The notes: generated by a model from the letters alone, not told the origin. Positions 1 through 9,588 are shown, counted from the stretch's first letter. The stretch is 64,000 bases of DNA from Moesziomyces globuligerus (GCA_030849465.1 JARVLF010000012.1:1-64000), one strand, 5' to 3'. A program made the numbers and translations.

Positions 1-182
1 CCCTAACCCTAACCCTAACCCTAACCCTAACCCTAACCCTAACCCTAACCTAACCTAAACCCTAACCCTAACCCTAACCCTAACCCTAACCCTAACCCTA
101 ACCCTAACCCTAACCCTAACCCTAACCCTAACCCTAACCCTAACCCTAACCCTAACCCTAACCCTAACCCTAACCCTAACCC
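1..182. repeat. Telomere array, (CCCTAA)n
   Basis: About 30 tandem CCCTAA units start at base 1, which makes this the left physical end of a chromosome (the G-rich TTAGGG strand runs outward). The array is perfect except for variant units around 47-61, where CCTAA and CCTAAA units occur. It stops sharply at 182/183, where unique sequence that can encode protein begins. Confidence 0.98.
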
Positions 183-411
183 TGCCGTCCATGAGTGTGA
201 GATTGGGAACAGCACATCCGGGCTGCGGCTCTCCGATGACTTGAAGCTGGGTACCCTCGGTCCAGTGCTCCTTCTGCCAACCAGGTATGGGATCCACGGT
301 GATTGCAAGTTCCTCCTGCTTGCTTTGCTGGTATAGTTGCCGTTGAGCTGCTTCACGGACCTTCCTTGCCGTCTTCTTGCGGGCAATTGCTTCAGGTGTT
401 TTTGCTGGCAT
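183..411 (-). pseudogene. 5' fragment of an unknown gene truncated by the telomere
   Basis: Reading leftward from an ATG at 411, 76 codons are open until the first telomeric unit at 182. The frame then stays open through the telomere as a meaningless Arg-Val dipeptide repeat. The start is very basic (MPAKTPEAIARKKTARKV), followed by a Gln-rich stretch and then WQKEHWTEG and GEPQPGCAVPNL, which looks like real protein and not random translation. The 89-bp satellite lies directly upstream, where a promoter would be. I do not recognise the family. The simplest reading is the first part of a longer subtelomeric gene whose remainder was lost when a telomere was added. It could instead be a chance open frame. 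Confidence 0.4.
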
Positions 412-434
412 GTTGACGGATGGAGATGAGACGG

Positions 435-680
435 GGGTCCCGTCTCCAAACTCAACTTTCCTGAGCCAAAGTGAAAATTTTGACGCGGTACCCCCTCCAC
501 CTGGAAAGAGCGCGCCCATCTGGGGGTACCGCCTCCAAACTCAACTTTCCCGAGCCAAAGTGAAAATTTTGACGCGGTACCCCCTCCACCTGGAAAGAGC
601 GTGCCCATTGGGGGTACCGCCTCAAAATTCCAACTTCCCCTGCCAAAATGAAAATTTGGACACGGTACCCCCAGCTCTCA
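435..680. repeat. 89-bp subtelomeric tandem repeat, about 2.7 copies
   Basis: Units start near 448 and 537, with a third, diverged and partial unit from about 624. Each unit carries the core CAACTTTC..GAGCCAAAGTGAAAATTTT, then GACGCGGTACCCCCTCCACC, then GGGGGTACCGCCTC. The first two copies are nearly identical and the third has drifted. Each unit has two KpnI-type GGTACC palindromes in opposite flanking context. The array lies between the telomere-truncated fragment and the zinc-finger gene. Confidence 0.85.
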
Positions 681-741
681 TCCAGCTCACCCGGACCACT
701 GTTCAGCTTGCACAAACACATGTGAACAAAATGATATTCTC

Positions 742-3555
742 CTACTGCCTAGAGTGTGTCAGCACCTCGTATCCATCACCCATAAGCTTGACAAGGCCCA
801 CATATGGCCCAACGCTGCCAACCGGAATGACCTGGCAGGACCACGCTCTGCGCAGAAGCGTGAGGTGGGCAATGTGAGTGTTGAACGCACCTGCCACACC
901 GTGCAGCAGCAAGACCTCCTCCTCCGTGCTGAGCTCTGCATCACGCACAGCCAGCTTGTTGATGCAGGCATGGACGGCAACCCTGCTCCGTGCACCAATG
1001 TGATGCTCCACTGCCAGAGTGTTGTCCCGCAGCCAGTCTGTTGCTGCCTCCTGGATCTCAATGGGACCTGGCCCACCGTGTTGATCTTCCAACGCAAAGG
1101 AGAGGCACTCCAGCATGGACTCGCGCATGCTGGCAAACTCATGCGTGCGGACAAGACCGCTGAGGTCCCTCCGCTGGCTGAGCTTGCGGACAGCTTGGTC
1201 TGCAGGTATGCTTGCAAACAGCAGCCGTGCTGGATCCACAATGAGCGTGCTGAGGTCAACGCCCAGCTGCCGGTTGAATGCCAGCGTGGCAATGTGCATG
1301 CGGAATTTCTGCGCGCCAAGGGTGGCTCGGCACTCAGTGCAGCGGATGCGGAACTGATGGGCACCTCCACAGAGGATGTACGTGCCCACGCGCCGGCAAC
1401 CCTGGCACCGCAGGTGGATTTGAATGTGCCCAAACAAATTCTTGGTCCGCTTGGGCGTGCTGAACCGCTCCAGCTCTTGCGCCAGATCCACCGCAGCTTG
1501 GTTGGACACCCACCATGCGGTGGGACTGTCCAGCGCTGTGGGCCGTCTGCCCGGATGCCAACCCATTGCATTGTACAGGTCCACCACGGCTTGCCGCTGC
1601 AGCCGTGTGGACTGCTTGCTGCTGTTGCCCCGGAAGAGCTGCTTCTGCTCTGCAACAGCAAGCAGCACGTCAAGATCCCTGAACATGTCTTCTTTCTTGA
1701 TGGTGTGCGTCAGCAGCTGCTGCACTCCTGCTTGTGCGGTGAACAGGTAGCGTGGATCAAGGAAGCGGCTTGCCTCCGCCACTTGCTGCGCCTGCTGCAT
1801 GGTGGCCACTTGCACGGTGAGCTCCAGCCGGATGCCGCTGCCCACCTCTGGTGCTGTGCCAGAGATGCGCTCTTTCCACCTCTGCAGTGTGGCAATGCGG
1901 TCTTTCACCGTCTTCATGATCATCGGCTGACCTCCCTGCCCGGCACCTGCTGCTCCGGCTTTGAGCAGGTGCGTGAGTTTGGAATATGCCTTGAAATGGG
2001 AAATTCCATCAGCACGGTGAGTCCACCGCAGCTCCACACTGCCAAAACCACGGCCAATGCGCAGAGCGCTGGGATACTGCTTGTAGCCGCCCTTCTTTGT
2101 TTTGGGTGCAAGCAGCGTGACGTGGCCTGTGTCCACCGTGCAGCCAATGTCAAACACATTGAACGCCTGCATTGGATGCTCTGCTAGCGCAGCTGGATCC
2201 AGGAAGCGGTGGATGGGCACCTTGAAGCCGTACGCACCCATGCGTACACTCTGGCAGCCTATGTCCTGCAGCGCCTCCACCAGGATGCTGATCTCCACCC
2301 GCAGCTCTCCAAAGGTGAGCGTCTTGGCGTGTTCAGAGGGGACAAGGATGGCGTGTTGTGGCGGTCCCTGCAGCCGTGCTACAAGGGGGAGCTTGAACTG
2401 CGGTTCAAAGCGGAAGACCACCTTGAGCTCGGCAAAATAGACCCAATTGTCAAAGACGTGCATGTCCTTGAAATCAGGTGCATGGCTGATCAAGGACGCG
2501 TAGCAGCCAGCTGGAAAAATCTGAAGCATGCTGGCAGGAGAAATTGTCACCGAAAAGGAGTCCACATCCGTGTGGACAGGCACGTCCCAGTTGGAAATTG
2601 GTGCCATGGCTGGGATAGGCGGGAGTTTTGGAAGCTGCTCCCCTGTGTCCAGCACCAGCTGGGGTGCAGACGGTGCTTCTGCCTCCTCCTCAGCGGTGTC
2701 AAGAGCAGGCAGCAGTACCACAATACCGTCTGCTGGCATGTCTTGAACATCTTGCAGCTCTGGCGTATGCTGGGGACGTGCTTGTGTTGGTGCCGCAGGT
2801 CCTTCTTGGGGAAGGTACGGTAGCGTCTCTCTGTCTTCTTCTCCATCCGACTCCTGGTCAGAGTCCGTGTTGGTGTCAGGTCCATGTGGAGATAGGCTGG
2901 GCACAAGACCAGGAGACGCGTCAATTTCCAGGGAAATGTCCATCTCCAGTCCGTCTCCGTCTCCATCTTGCCCAGACTCTGGCTCTGGATCCACATCTGG
3001 CTCCCGCTCAGAATCAGAGATGTGTGTCTCCGCTGGAAAATCCAAGATTGGGCTTGGAGGCAGGCTGGGCACCAGACCAGAAGACGCGTCAATTTCCTGG
3101 AAATTCTCCTCCTCCACATCTGCCTCCGTGCCTGTTGCCTCTGGGGCCAGTGGTGAGCTGCAGGACGGTGATGCTGTGTGCACGGGTGCTGGGCTTGCAC
3201 TTGGAGGCGGCAGCGGGGCCAGAGCCTGCGCCAGCGCTGATGCAGCTGCCACAATGGCTGCTGCTGCAGTCTGCTCTGCCGGCGCTGATTCTGACTGTGC
3301 TGGAGCAAAATTTTCTGCTGCTGCAGCTGCTGCTGCTGTGGGCTGGGACTGTACACCCTGGCACTTACGGATGCCCTGGTGCTTGCGCAGTGCCGCAGCA
3401 TTCACCACTACCTGGCCGCACTGGCATGCAACCAGCCCAACAGCAGCAGCAGCCTCCTGACTGACGTGTGCACCGCTGTGCGCCTTGCGCAAATGATTGG
3501 TGATGTTTGTTGCCGCATAGGAGAGACCGCAAACAGGGCAGGTTGTCCATGACAT
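742..3555 (-). CDS. Subtelomeric C2H2-type zinc-finger protein, 937 aa, function unknown
   Basis: An uninterrupted frame starts at ATG 3555 and is transcribed toward the telomere. The N-terminus has a finger CPVC-x11-HLRKAH (residues 6-26) and a second, atypical one (CQC...LRKHQGIRKC, about 44-65). Residues 66-310 are low-complexity (Ala/Gln, then Pro, Asp and Glu rich) with two near copies of a segment containing EIDASxGLVPSL, which suggests an internal duplication. The C-terminal half looks folded and has a Cys-rich motif with paired CxxC (LRCQGCRR...IRCTECRA, about 730-765). This layout would suit a nucleic-acid-binding protein, but I recognise no named C-terminal domain. A second copy of the first 30 codons lies at 10176-10265, so the gene belongs to a duplicated subtelomeric family. 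Codon use and length argue that it is genuine; the large antisense frames over it are shadows. Confidence 0.75.
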   Translation of the reverse strand: MSWTTCPVCGLSYAATNITNHLRKAHSGAHVSQEAAAAVGLVACQCGQVVVNAAALRKHQGIRKCQGVQSQPTAAAAAAAENFAPAQSESAPAEQTAAAAIVAAASALAQALAPLPPPSASPAPVHTASPSCSSPLAPEATGTEADVEEENFQEIDASSGLVPSLPPSPILDFPAETHISDSEREPDVDPEPESGQDGDGDGLEMDISLEIDASPGLVPSLSPHGPDTNTDSDQESDGEEDRETLPYLPQEGPAAPTQARPQHTPELQDVQDMPADGIVVLLPALDTAEEEAEAPSAPQLVLDTGEQLPKLPPIPAMAPISNWDVPVHTDVDSFSVTISPASMLQIFPAGCYASLISHAPDFKDMHVFDNWVYFAELKVVFRFEPQFKLPLVARLQGPPQHAILVPSEHAKTLTFGELRVEISILVEALQDIGCQSVRMGAYGFKVPIHRFLDPAALAEHPMQAFNVFDIGCTVDTGHVTLLAPKTKKGGYKQYPSALRIGRGFGSVELRWTHRADGISHFKAYSKLTHLLKAGAAGAGQGGQPMIMKTVKDRIATLQRWKERISGTAPEVGSGIRLELTVQVATMQQAQQVAEASRFLDPRYLFTAQAGVQQLLTHTIKKEDMFRDLDVLLAVAEQKQLFRGNSSKQSTRLQRQAVVDLYNAMGWHPGRRPTALDSPTAWWVSNQAAVDLAQELERFSTPKRTKNLFGHIQIHLRCQGCRRVGTYILCGGAHQFRIRCTECRATLGAQKFRMHIATLAFNRQLGVDLSTLIVDPARLLFASIPADQAVRKLSQRRDLSGLVRTHEFASMRESMLECLSFALEDQHGGPGPIEIQEAATDWLRDNTLAVEHHIGARSRVAVHACINKLAVRDAELSTEEEVLLLHGVAGAFNTHIAHLTLLRRAWSCQVIPVGSVGPYVGLVKLMGDGYEVLTHSRQ

Positions 3556-3645
3556 ATTGGCTGGCGGAGGGGAGTGGGTGATGTGATGGGCATTGACGGG
3601 TGCACATCTCTGCTACTTGCCCTTGATGGTCTCCCTTTTGTAGCT

Positions 3646-3858
3646 GACCGTCTCTCTGACTGTAGCGGACCGTCTCCATTTTTGAAGCAGACCGTCTTTA
3701 TTTCTGAAGTGGACCGTCTTGATTTTTGAAGCAGACCGTCTTGATTTTTGAAGTGGACCGTCTTGATTTTTGAAGCAGACCGTCTTGATTTTTGAAGCGG
3801 ACTGTCTTCCTGTGAAATTCAACGCGTCAGATTTTTGAATTGGACCGTCTTCCATGAG
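3646..3858. repeat. 22-bp tandem array upstream of the zinc-finger gene, copy 1
   Basis: About eight head-to-tail units of GACCGTCTTGATTTTTGAAG plus two variable bases lie 90-300 bp upstream of the zinc-finger ATG. Four central units are nearly identical. The last one is interrupted by an insert (CTGTGAAATTCAACGCGTC). A related but differently sized array precedes the second gene copy at 10344-10533. Confidence 0.85.
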
Positions 3859-3926
3859 GGCAGACCAGGGACCGCTGGATGCCAAGCGCGTCCAAAAGTT
3901 GGAAACCCACCGTCAAAAGGATCTGG

Positions 3927-3935
3927 AACCCTAAC
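3927..3935. other. Interstitial telomere-like motif at the retroelement junction
   Basis: AACCCTAAC occurs here and, in a slightly longer form (AACCCTAACCC), at 10592-10602 in the duplicate block. In this copy the retroelement sequence begins immediately after it (3936), so the breakpoint coincides with a short telomeric seed. Confidence 0.7.
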
Positions 3936-6900
3936 TCATACTCCCGGATGAGGTCTGGACAGCTGAGGAGGTCGGTGGGCTCCCAGGACGCTGCTTCCTC
4001 TGAGTAGCTGCGCCATAGGACCTTGTATTCGACCTGGCGGTTTCGAACGCGCGCCGATGATGGCCTCCACCTCGTATTCGAGCTCTTCGTCCGGCAGAGG
4101 TGGTTCCACCGGTAGCAACTCGCGTTGAGGGAGCGCGCTGCTCTTGGCGGGCTCCAGCATTGAAACGTGGAAGACGTCATGCACGCGGAGGCTTGCGGGC
4201 AAAGTGAGGCGATATGCCCGTCTGCCGATGCGTTCCTTCACTGGGAATGGGCCGGCAAACCTCGTATCGAGCTTGGGCGACGGCCTTTTGGTCATCCAGT
4301 TCTTTTGGTTGACGTAGACCAGGTCGCCGACCTTGAACTCGATGTCCTTGTGCTTGCGGTTGTATTGCTCGACCGCTCGACGTTGTGCTTGCCGGATCTG
4401 GTCTTGCAGGTAGTGGAACCGCTCGCTGCCCTGCGCCAAGAACTCGGCCCGACTGGTGTTGTTTACGCCGAGCTTGGCCGGGATCTCCGGGTGAGACTTT
4501 GGGTTCCAGCCGTAGCACGCGAAGAAGGGCAAGACGCTGATGCTCGTGTGCACCGTGTTGTTGTAGACGAAGGCGGCCCCACTGAGCAGGCTAGCCCAGT
4601 CGTTCTGCTGGTAGTTGCAGTACATGCAAAGGTACTGCTCCAGGACATGGTTGACACGCTCCGTTTGGCCATCCGTCTGCGGGTGGTAGGCCGTGCTGAG
4701 CGAGTGCCTTGCTCCTAAGCTGCTGACAAACTCGCTCCAGGTCTTTGAGATGAACTGGCGTCCCCTGTCCGACACAATGTGGTCCGGGACGCCAAAGTGG
4801 GCAAACAAGTGAAGCTTGAGGAGCTCGGCGGTCTGCTTGGCTGTCGCTGTCTTGTGCGTCGGGGCGACAACTGCATACTTGGTCAAGCGGTCGACGATTA
4901 CCAAGATGGAGTCGTACCCGCTCGACAGCGGCAGGCCTTCGATGAAGTCCATCGATATGGAACCCCATGGCCTTTGCGGCGTTGCGAGTGGCTGCAGCAA
5001 GCCGTATGGCTTGTGTCTGGGCGCTTTGTACCTGGCGCAGACAGGGCAGCTTGCAACGTAGTCCGCTATCCAGGCCGTCATGCTTGGCCACCAGTAGTGT
5101 CGACGTGCCAGGTGCAGCGTGGCGTCGCGGCCGACGTGGCCGGCCGCCACCCCGTCATGGCACTGCGACATTACCATGAAGCGAAGGTGCTCCACCGACA
5201 GCGACTGCTCGTCCACCTTGCGGGCGTGACGAGTCTTGCGGTTGGTGGTGCTACCTGGCATGGTTACCTTCGGCACTACCAACCGGCCTTCCTTGTACCA
5301 CACTCCGTCTTTCTCCTCGAACGGTGTCTTGGCGTGCAGCTCAGCCAACTCTTCATCGAGCGGTTGGAAGGTCTTGGCGAGGCCTAGCAGTCCTTCCGAG
5401 ACGATATTGGCCATGGTCGGCGCGCGTCCGTCGAGTTCCGGTGACTCGGCGGACGTTCGTCGAGTTGCAAGGACTCGCCGAATTGGCTCGTTCTCCACCG
5501 CAAATACGCGGGAGGGCAATAGTTGCTGCACGTTATGCTCGCGCTCCTCGCCTGCCGGCTCCATGTCGCGACGCCGGGTCAGGGCGTCAGGCTTGCCGGC
5601 CTTATCCCCTGGCCGGTACTGCAACACGAAGTTGAAGTCTGCTAGCAACACCGCCCAGCGTGCCTGCCTGCCCGTGATGCGGGGTTGCGACTTGAAGTAC
5701 TTGAGCGCCTCGTGGTCCGTGAGAATGACGAGTTGGCTAGGCAGCCCTGCAAGCATGTGGCGCCACTGGGTGAGGCATGCCACAACTGCAAGAAGCTCCT
5801 TGTCATGGATCTCGTAGTTTTTCTCGGCAGGCGCCATCTTCCGCGAGTAGTATGCGACCGGGTGCCACCGGCCTTCGTGTTCCTGCTTCAGGACCCCGGC
5901 AATGGCAAAGTCGCTGGCGTCTGTCTCGAGCCGCGTTGGCAGGTGGTAATCGAAGTGTCTTAGCACCCCTGCCGTTGTGAACGCTTGTATGAGCTTGTGG
6001 AAGGCCTGCTTGGCGTCTTCCGGCAGCTCAAACTTCTTGAAGCGTTCCGTTGGTTTCACCAAGGACGTGAGAGGCTTGGCTATCCGGGCAAAGTGAGCGA
6101 TGAACCGCCGGTAGAAGTTCGCAAACCCAAGGAAGCGCTGGATGTCGTGGATTGACTCCGGCATAGGCCATTCCTTGACTGTGCGGACCTTCTCTGGGTC
6201 CATCTCGATCCCTGAGGGCTTGATGATGTACCCCAGGAATTTGACCGTGTCGGTGTGAAAAGCACACTTGGACAGCTTGGCGAAGAGTCTGTGCTGCTTG
6301 AGCCTTGTGAGCACCTCTGTGACGTGTTTGATGTGCTCGTCGAGTGTGTCGCTGAAGATGAGGAAGTTGTCCAAGTACACCACCACATACACCCCAATGA
6401 TGTCGCGGTAGATGTGGTTGATGAACGACTGGAAGTGCGCTGGAGCATTTGCCAGGCCGAACGGCATCACCAAGTACTCGTACAGACCAAGCTGGGTCCC
6501 GAATGCCGTCTTCCATTCATTGCCACTTGAGATGCGAATCAGGTTGTAGGCTGCCTTGAGGTCCAGCTTCGAGTAGATCTTGGCCCTGCGGAGGAGGAAT
6601 AGCTGCTCCTCAATGAGCGGCAGTGGCGCGCGGTTCTTGATCATAATCTCGTTGAGCCCTCTGTAGTCGACGCAGAGGCGAAGGCCGCCGTCCTTCTTGG
6701 GTACGAAGAGCACCGGTGACCGCGCCGGGCTCTTTGATGGCTGAATGAAGCCCTTGGCAAGATTCTCGTCCAAGTACTTGCGCAGCTCTGCCATTTCTTT
6801 GGGCCCCTTGAGGTACAGCGGCCCTTGAGGGGGCTTGCTGCCCTCAACCAAGTCGATGCGAAGGTCGTGATCCGTATGGGGCGGTAGGCGGTCTGCCTCC

Positions 6901-7769
6901 ACCTCGTCGAAGACGCCTTGCAGGTGCCTGTAAGGCTCTGGGATCTCTTCGACCAACACCGGCTTGTCGGGCTCCACCTCCATCTCTACCCCCTTGTCGG
7001 CTCCGGTGGGCACGAAACCAAACGCCGGGAGGGAATCCCATGGCTCCTCTAGGAGCATGAACCCAATTGGGCCGTCTTCGACGGCGGCTTGCAGCAGGCG
7101 TTTGGCGGGTACAAACTCGTGGCCGTGGAGCCTCGCCGAAATTGGGCGTTCGGCAAATGGAGTGGACTTGGCGGACAGGAGCGGCAATTTGCCGAATGAG
7201 CGCGACTCGGCGAACGAATGTGGAGATTCGTCGAGTGGGCGCGACTCGGCGGATGCCACCGAAATTTGCCGAGTGCCTTCCTTGACGGCTTTTGGTAGAA
7301 GCGACCCGTCATCTTGGGAGGCATGGTAGGCCTGCATCGGCCCTAGTAACTCGAACTCGAGTTGCCCGGTCTCCCACTGGATAGTTGGTTTGAGCCGGCG
7401 TAAGGTCCGATATCCCAGGATGAAATCGTAGTCGGCCACGTCTACCACCCACGCAGGCACAGGGCCGAGGTCGTGGCCCCCAATTGCTACGCGGGTCATC
7501 GCCATGGACCTCGTGGTCATTTGATGTCCGGTGACACCATGTATTGTTGTTGTTTTTGCTGTTTTTGATGGTATTTTGTGTTTACGGGCAAACGAACTTG
7601 AGACTATGGACAGGCCAGCGCCGGTGTCGGCGAGGATGCGAGCCGGGTGGCCTTGGACCGTTCCGGTCAACTCGAGCACCGCCTTGCCGTTGCTGGCTGA
7701 GAAACAGAGAGAGCAATCTTGATATTTACAGATGGATGGCGTCCAGGGATGTAGGGCCATGCATGCCAT
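3936..7769 (-). pseudogene. pol polyprotein of the Ty3/gypsy element, frameshifted and truncated at the C-terminus
   Basis: The frame of 1277 codons begins at ATG 7769, which overlaps the gag stop as TAATG. Domains in order: aspartic protease with ADTGAG (about residue 47), reverse transcriptase (about 315-490, with KLDLKAAYN and VMPFGLANAPA), RNase H (about 590-710, with ETDAS and the YSRKMAPAEKNYEIHDKELL region), integrase zinc binding (H-x-H then CPVC), integrase core with the three acidic residues in SMDFIEGLP, VSDRG and QTERVN, and a GPY/F-type module. The chromodomain starts as YEVEAIIGAR and then leaves frame. The adjacent frame carries the rest (VEYKVLWRSYSEEAASWEP...LIREYE) up to 3936. 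A two-base loss in the CG run at 4048-4054 would explain the shift. RT residues 467-468 are Asp-Asn where Asp-Asp is usual. Confidence 0.9.
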
Positions 7770-9196
7770 TAGTGCATCGCCCCATAGCAGTTTTCCCGGC
7801 CGTCATCGTTGTCGTCTCGAGGAGACGAGGGGTTGGCGGCCGCAGCAGGGCTTTCAAACTGGGTGAGGTCCAGGGGCTCTTGATCGACCGCGTCGTACCC
7901 GTAGTCCTCACCGTCGTCAGCCTGCTCGGCCTCCTCGGCTTCCTCTGGGGACTGCTCGCCTTGATGCGGGGCCTCGAGGGTCACTGCGACCCTTGGGCCT
8001 GCCGGCCTCGGGGTTGCTAGCGGTGCCTTCCTGCTTGGGCAGTCTCGTGCCCAATGGCCCGTGCCTTGGCACAGGTGGCAAACCGTGCTACCAAACGTCG
8101 TGGGCCCTGTGCCTCCTGCCGGGGCGCGCGGCCTAAGGTTCTGCGCCAAGTGCGGCGGCAGGGGCCGGTTGCCGGGCCGATACGGTGTGCCAGGCGCCGG
8201 AGGGGCAGGCTGGCGGGCTGGGCTGACCGCGGCGGGCCCTACAGGGCGCTGGCTTGCTGCTATGCCCCCGCGCGGGGCCGGTAGGCTTGGGTGCCTGGAA
8301 GAGGCCTGCTGCAGAGACATCCTCTGCCTGTCGATCTCTTCGACCTCGCGATACCACCCCCAGCAATTGCTGGGCGGGTTGCGCTCAAACTTCTCCTGCA
8401 GACTGCAAGTCAGGCTGCCTCGGAACAGGTCGATGAGCAGCTCGGTGTCTTTGAGGTTGACCTGGCTCTCGAGATCGCGGAACCGCTCGACGTGGCGAGT
8501 GGCCGCGCCCGGGGTGTCGCTAGTGAGACGAAGGGCCAACAGCTTGTTGTAGGCCTCCATCCTGACGTTGCGCGGGTTGTACTGCTCTGAGAGGCGCTTC
8601 GTGAAGAAGTGCCAGTCATGGAACAACTTGCCCTGGCGGGGCCGGTCGACCCGGAGCTTGGAGGTCCACCACTCGCGAGCGCTGCCGTCCAGCTGGGTGC
8701 CCGTGTAGTTGATCATCGTCTCGTGGTTGTAGACTCGGCTGAACTTGAACCAGGCCTCGGCCTCGATCACGAAGAGTTCGACGTCACGGGGATTGAACTT
8801 GGGGAAGGGCGTTGAGAGGGACTTCTGCTGGCTAGGCGGAAGATCCTCAAGCGCGAGGGTATCGTACTCCTCCTTGCCAGGTGCGGCGTCCGTCCTAGGC
8901 TTCGTGTAGCGACTGCCAGTCGGAGTTGAATACGTCTCGCGGTCGGTGTAGGTGCGTTCGCCATCGTCAGCGAAGGACACCGATCGGCGAGGGCGGGCAG
9001 CAGGCGTAGGAGTGGGCGGGTCGGCAAACAAGGATTTGTCGGCCTGCTCTTCGGGAACCTGCGAGAGACGCTCGGCAAGGTGCTGGCGGGCTCGGGCCGT
9101 CATGGCATCTTGATTTACCCGGGTGGTAAGCTCGAGCTGGGCCTTGACCAGGCTGATGAGCTTGTCCAGCTTCTTGACGAGGGTCTCGTCCGCCAT
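7769..9196 (-). CDS. gag of the Ty3/gypsy element
   Basis: I chose ATG 9196, which has a strong context (ACCATGG), although the frame is open further upstream into the leader. The protein has 475 residues. It starts with a possible coiled-coil helix (LVKKLDKLISLVKAQLEL), then a basic and Pro-rich part, then a retrotransposon gag/capsid-like core (about 120-300, with AEAWFKFSRVYN and ARDCPSR further on). A Pro-rich linker leads to one CCHC zinc knuckle, CHLCQGTGHWARDC, and an acidic tail. It should form the particle shell and bind the element RNA. The TAA stop shares its last A with the pol ATG. Confidence 0.88.
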   Translation of the reverse strand: MADETLVKKLDKLISLVKAQLELTTRVNQDAMTARARQHLAERLSQVPEEQADKSLFADPPTPTPAARPRRSVSFADDGERTYTDRETYSTPTGSRYTKPRTDAAPGKEEYDTLALEDLPPSQQKSLSTPFPKFNPRDVELFVIEAEAWFKFSRVYNHETMINYTGTQLDGSAREWWTSKLRVDRPRQGKLFHDWHFFTKRLSEQYNPRNVRMEAYNKLLALRLTSDTPGAATRHVERFRDLESQVNLKDTELLIDLFRGSLTCSLQEKFERNPPSNCWGWYREVEEIDRQRMSLQQASSRHPSLPAPRGGIAASQRPVGPAAVSPARQPAPPAPGTPYRPGNRPLPPHLAQNLRPRAPAGGTGPTTFGSTVCHLCQGTGHWARDCPSRKAPLATPRPAGPRVAVTLEAPHQGEQSPEEAEEAEQADDGEDYGYDAVDQEPLDLTQFESPAAAANPSSPRDDNDDGRENCYGAMH

Positions 9197-9588
9197 GGTG
9201 AGTCGTGGGGAGCTGCTTGAACGATCCACTCTAATGTCAGGGGTCGCGTGCCCGAAATCCTTATTTGGCGAGTGACGTGAACTCGACGAATGACTTGATT
9301 TATTCGGCGAGTGGCGGGGGCTCGACGAATGTCTGAAATTATTCGGCGAGTCGACGCAACTCAACGGATAACAGCTGACCGCTGTGAGCACCCCGTTCAG
9401 AGGTAGCGCGGCACGACTCGATGGTTGCAGACGCCCTGGGGCGTCGTGGTGAGGACCTCCGTCTTCGCACGAGTGCTCGTAATGCTCAGACGGTTGTCGG
9501 GCACTGGTGGAGGTTCCAGGGCCGCAGTGGAGGTACTGCCTACGGTGTAGGTGCCGTAGCGCCGATGGAGGTGTCGGCGGCGTCTGAA

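Larger units (their letters stand above)
3470..3935. repeat. Duplicated zinc-finger 5' block, copy A
   Basis: This block holds the start of the intact zinc-finger gene, its leader and its 22-bp array. It matches 10176-10600 with moderate divergence. Both copies end in GATCTGGAACCCTAAC. To the right of 3935 this copy joins the 3' part of a retrotransposon, while copy B continues into unique DNA. Confidence 0.8.

Noticed and set aside
45..608. Long minus-strand frames through the telomere
   Set aside because: A 6-base repeat without stops in a frame keeps any frame open; the Arg-Val or Gly-Leu repeats are not protein coding. Only the part upstream of 183 was kept, as a fragment.
754..2187. 477-codon plus-strand frame over the zinc-finger gene
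   Set aside because: Antisense shadow; it has no domain-like sequence and the opposite strand encodes zinc fingers.
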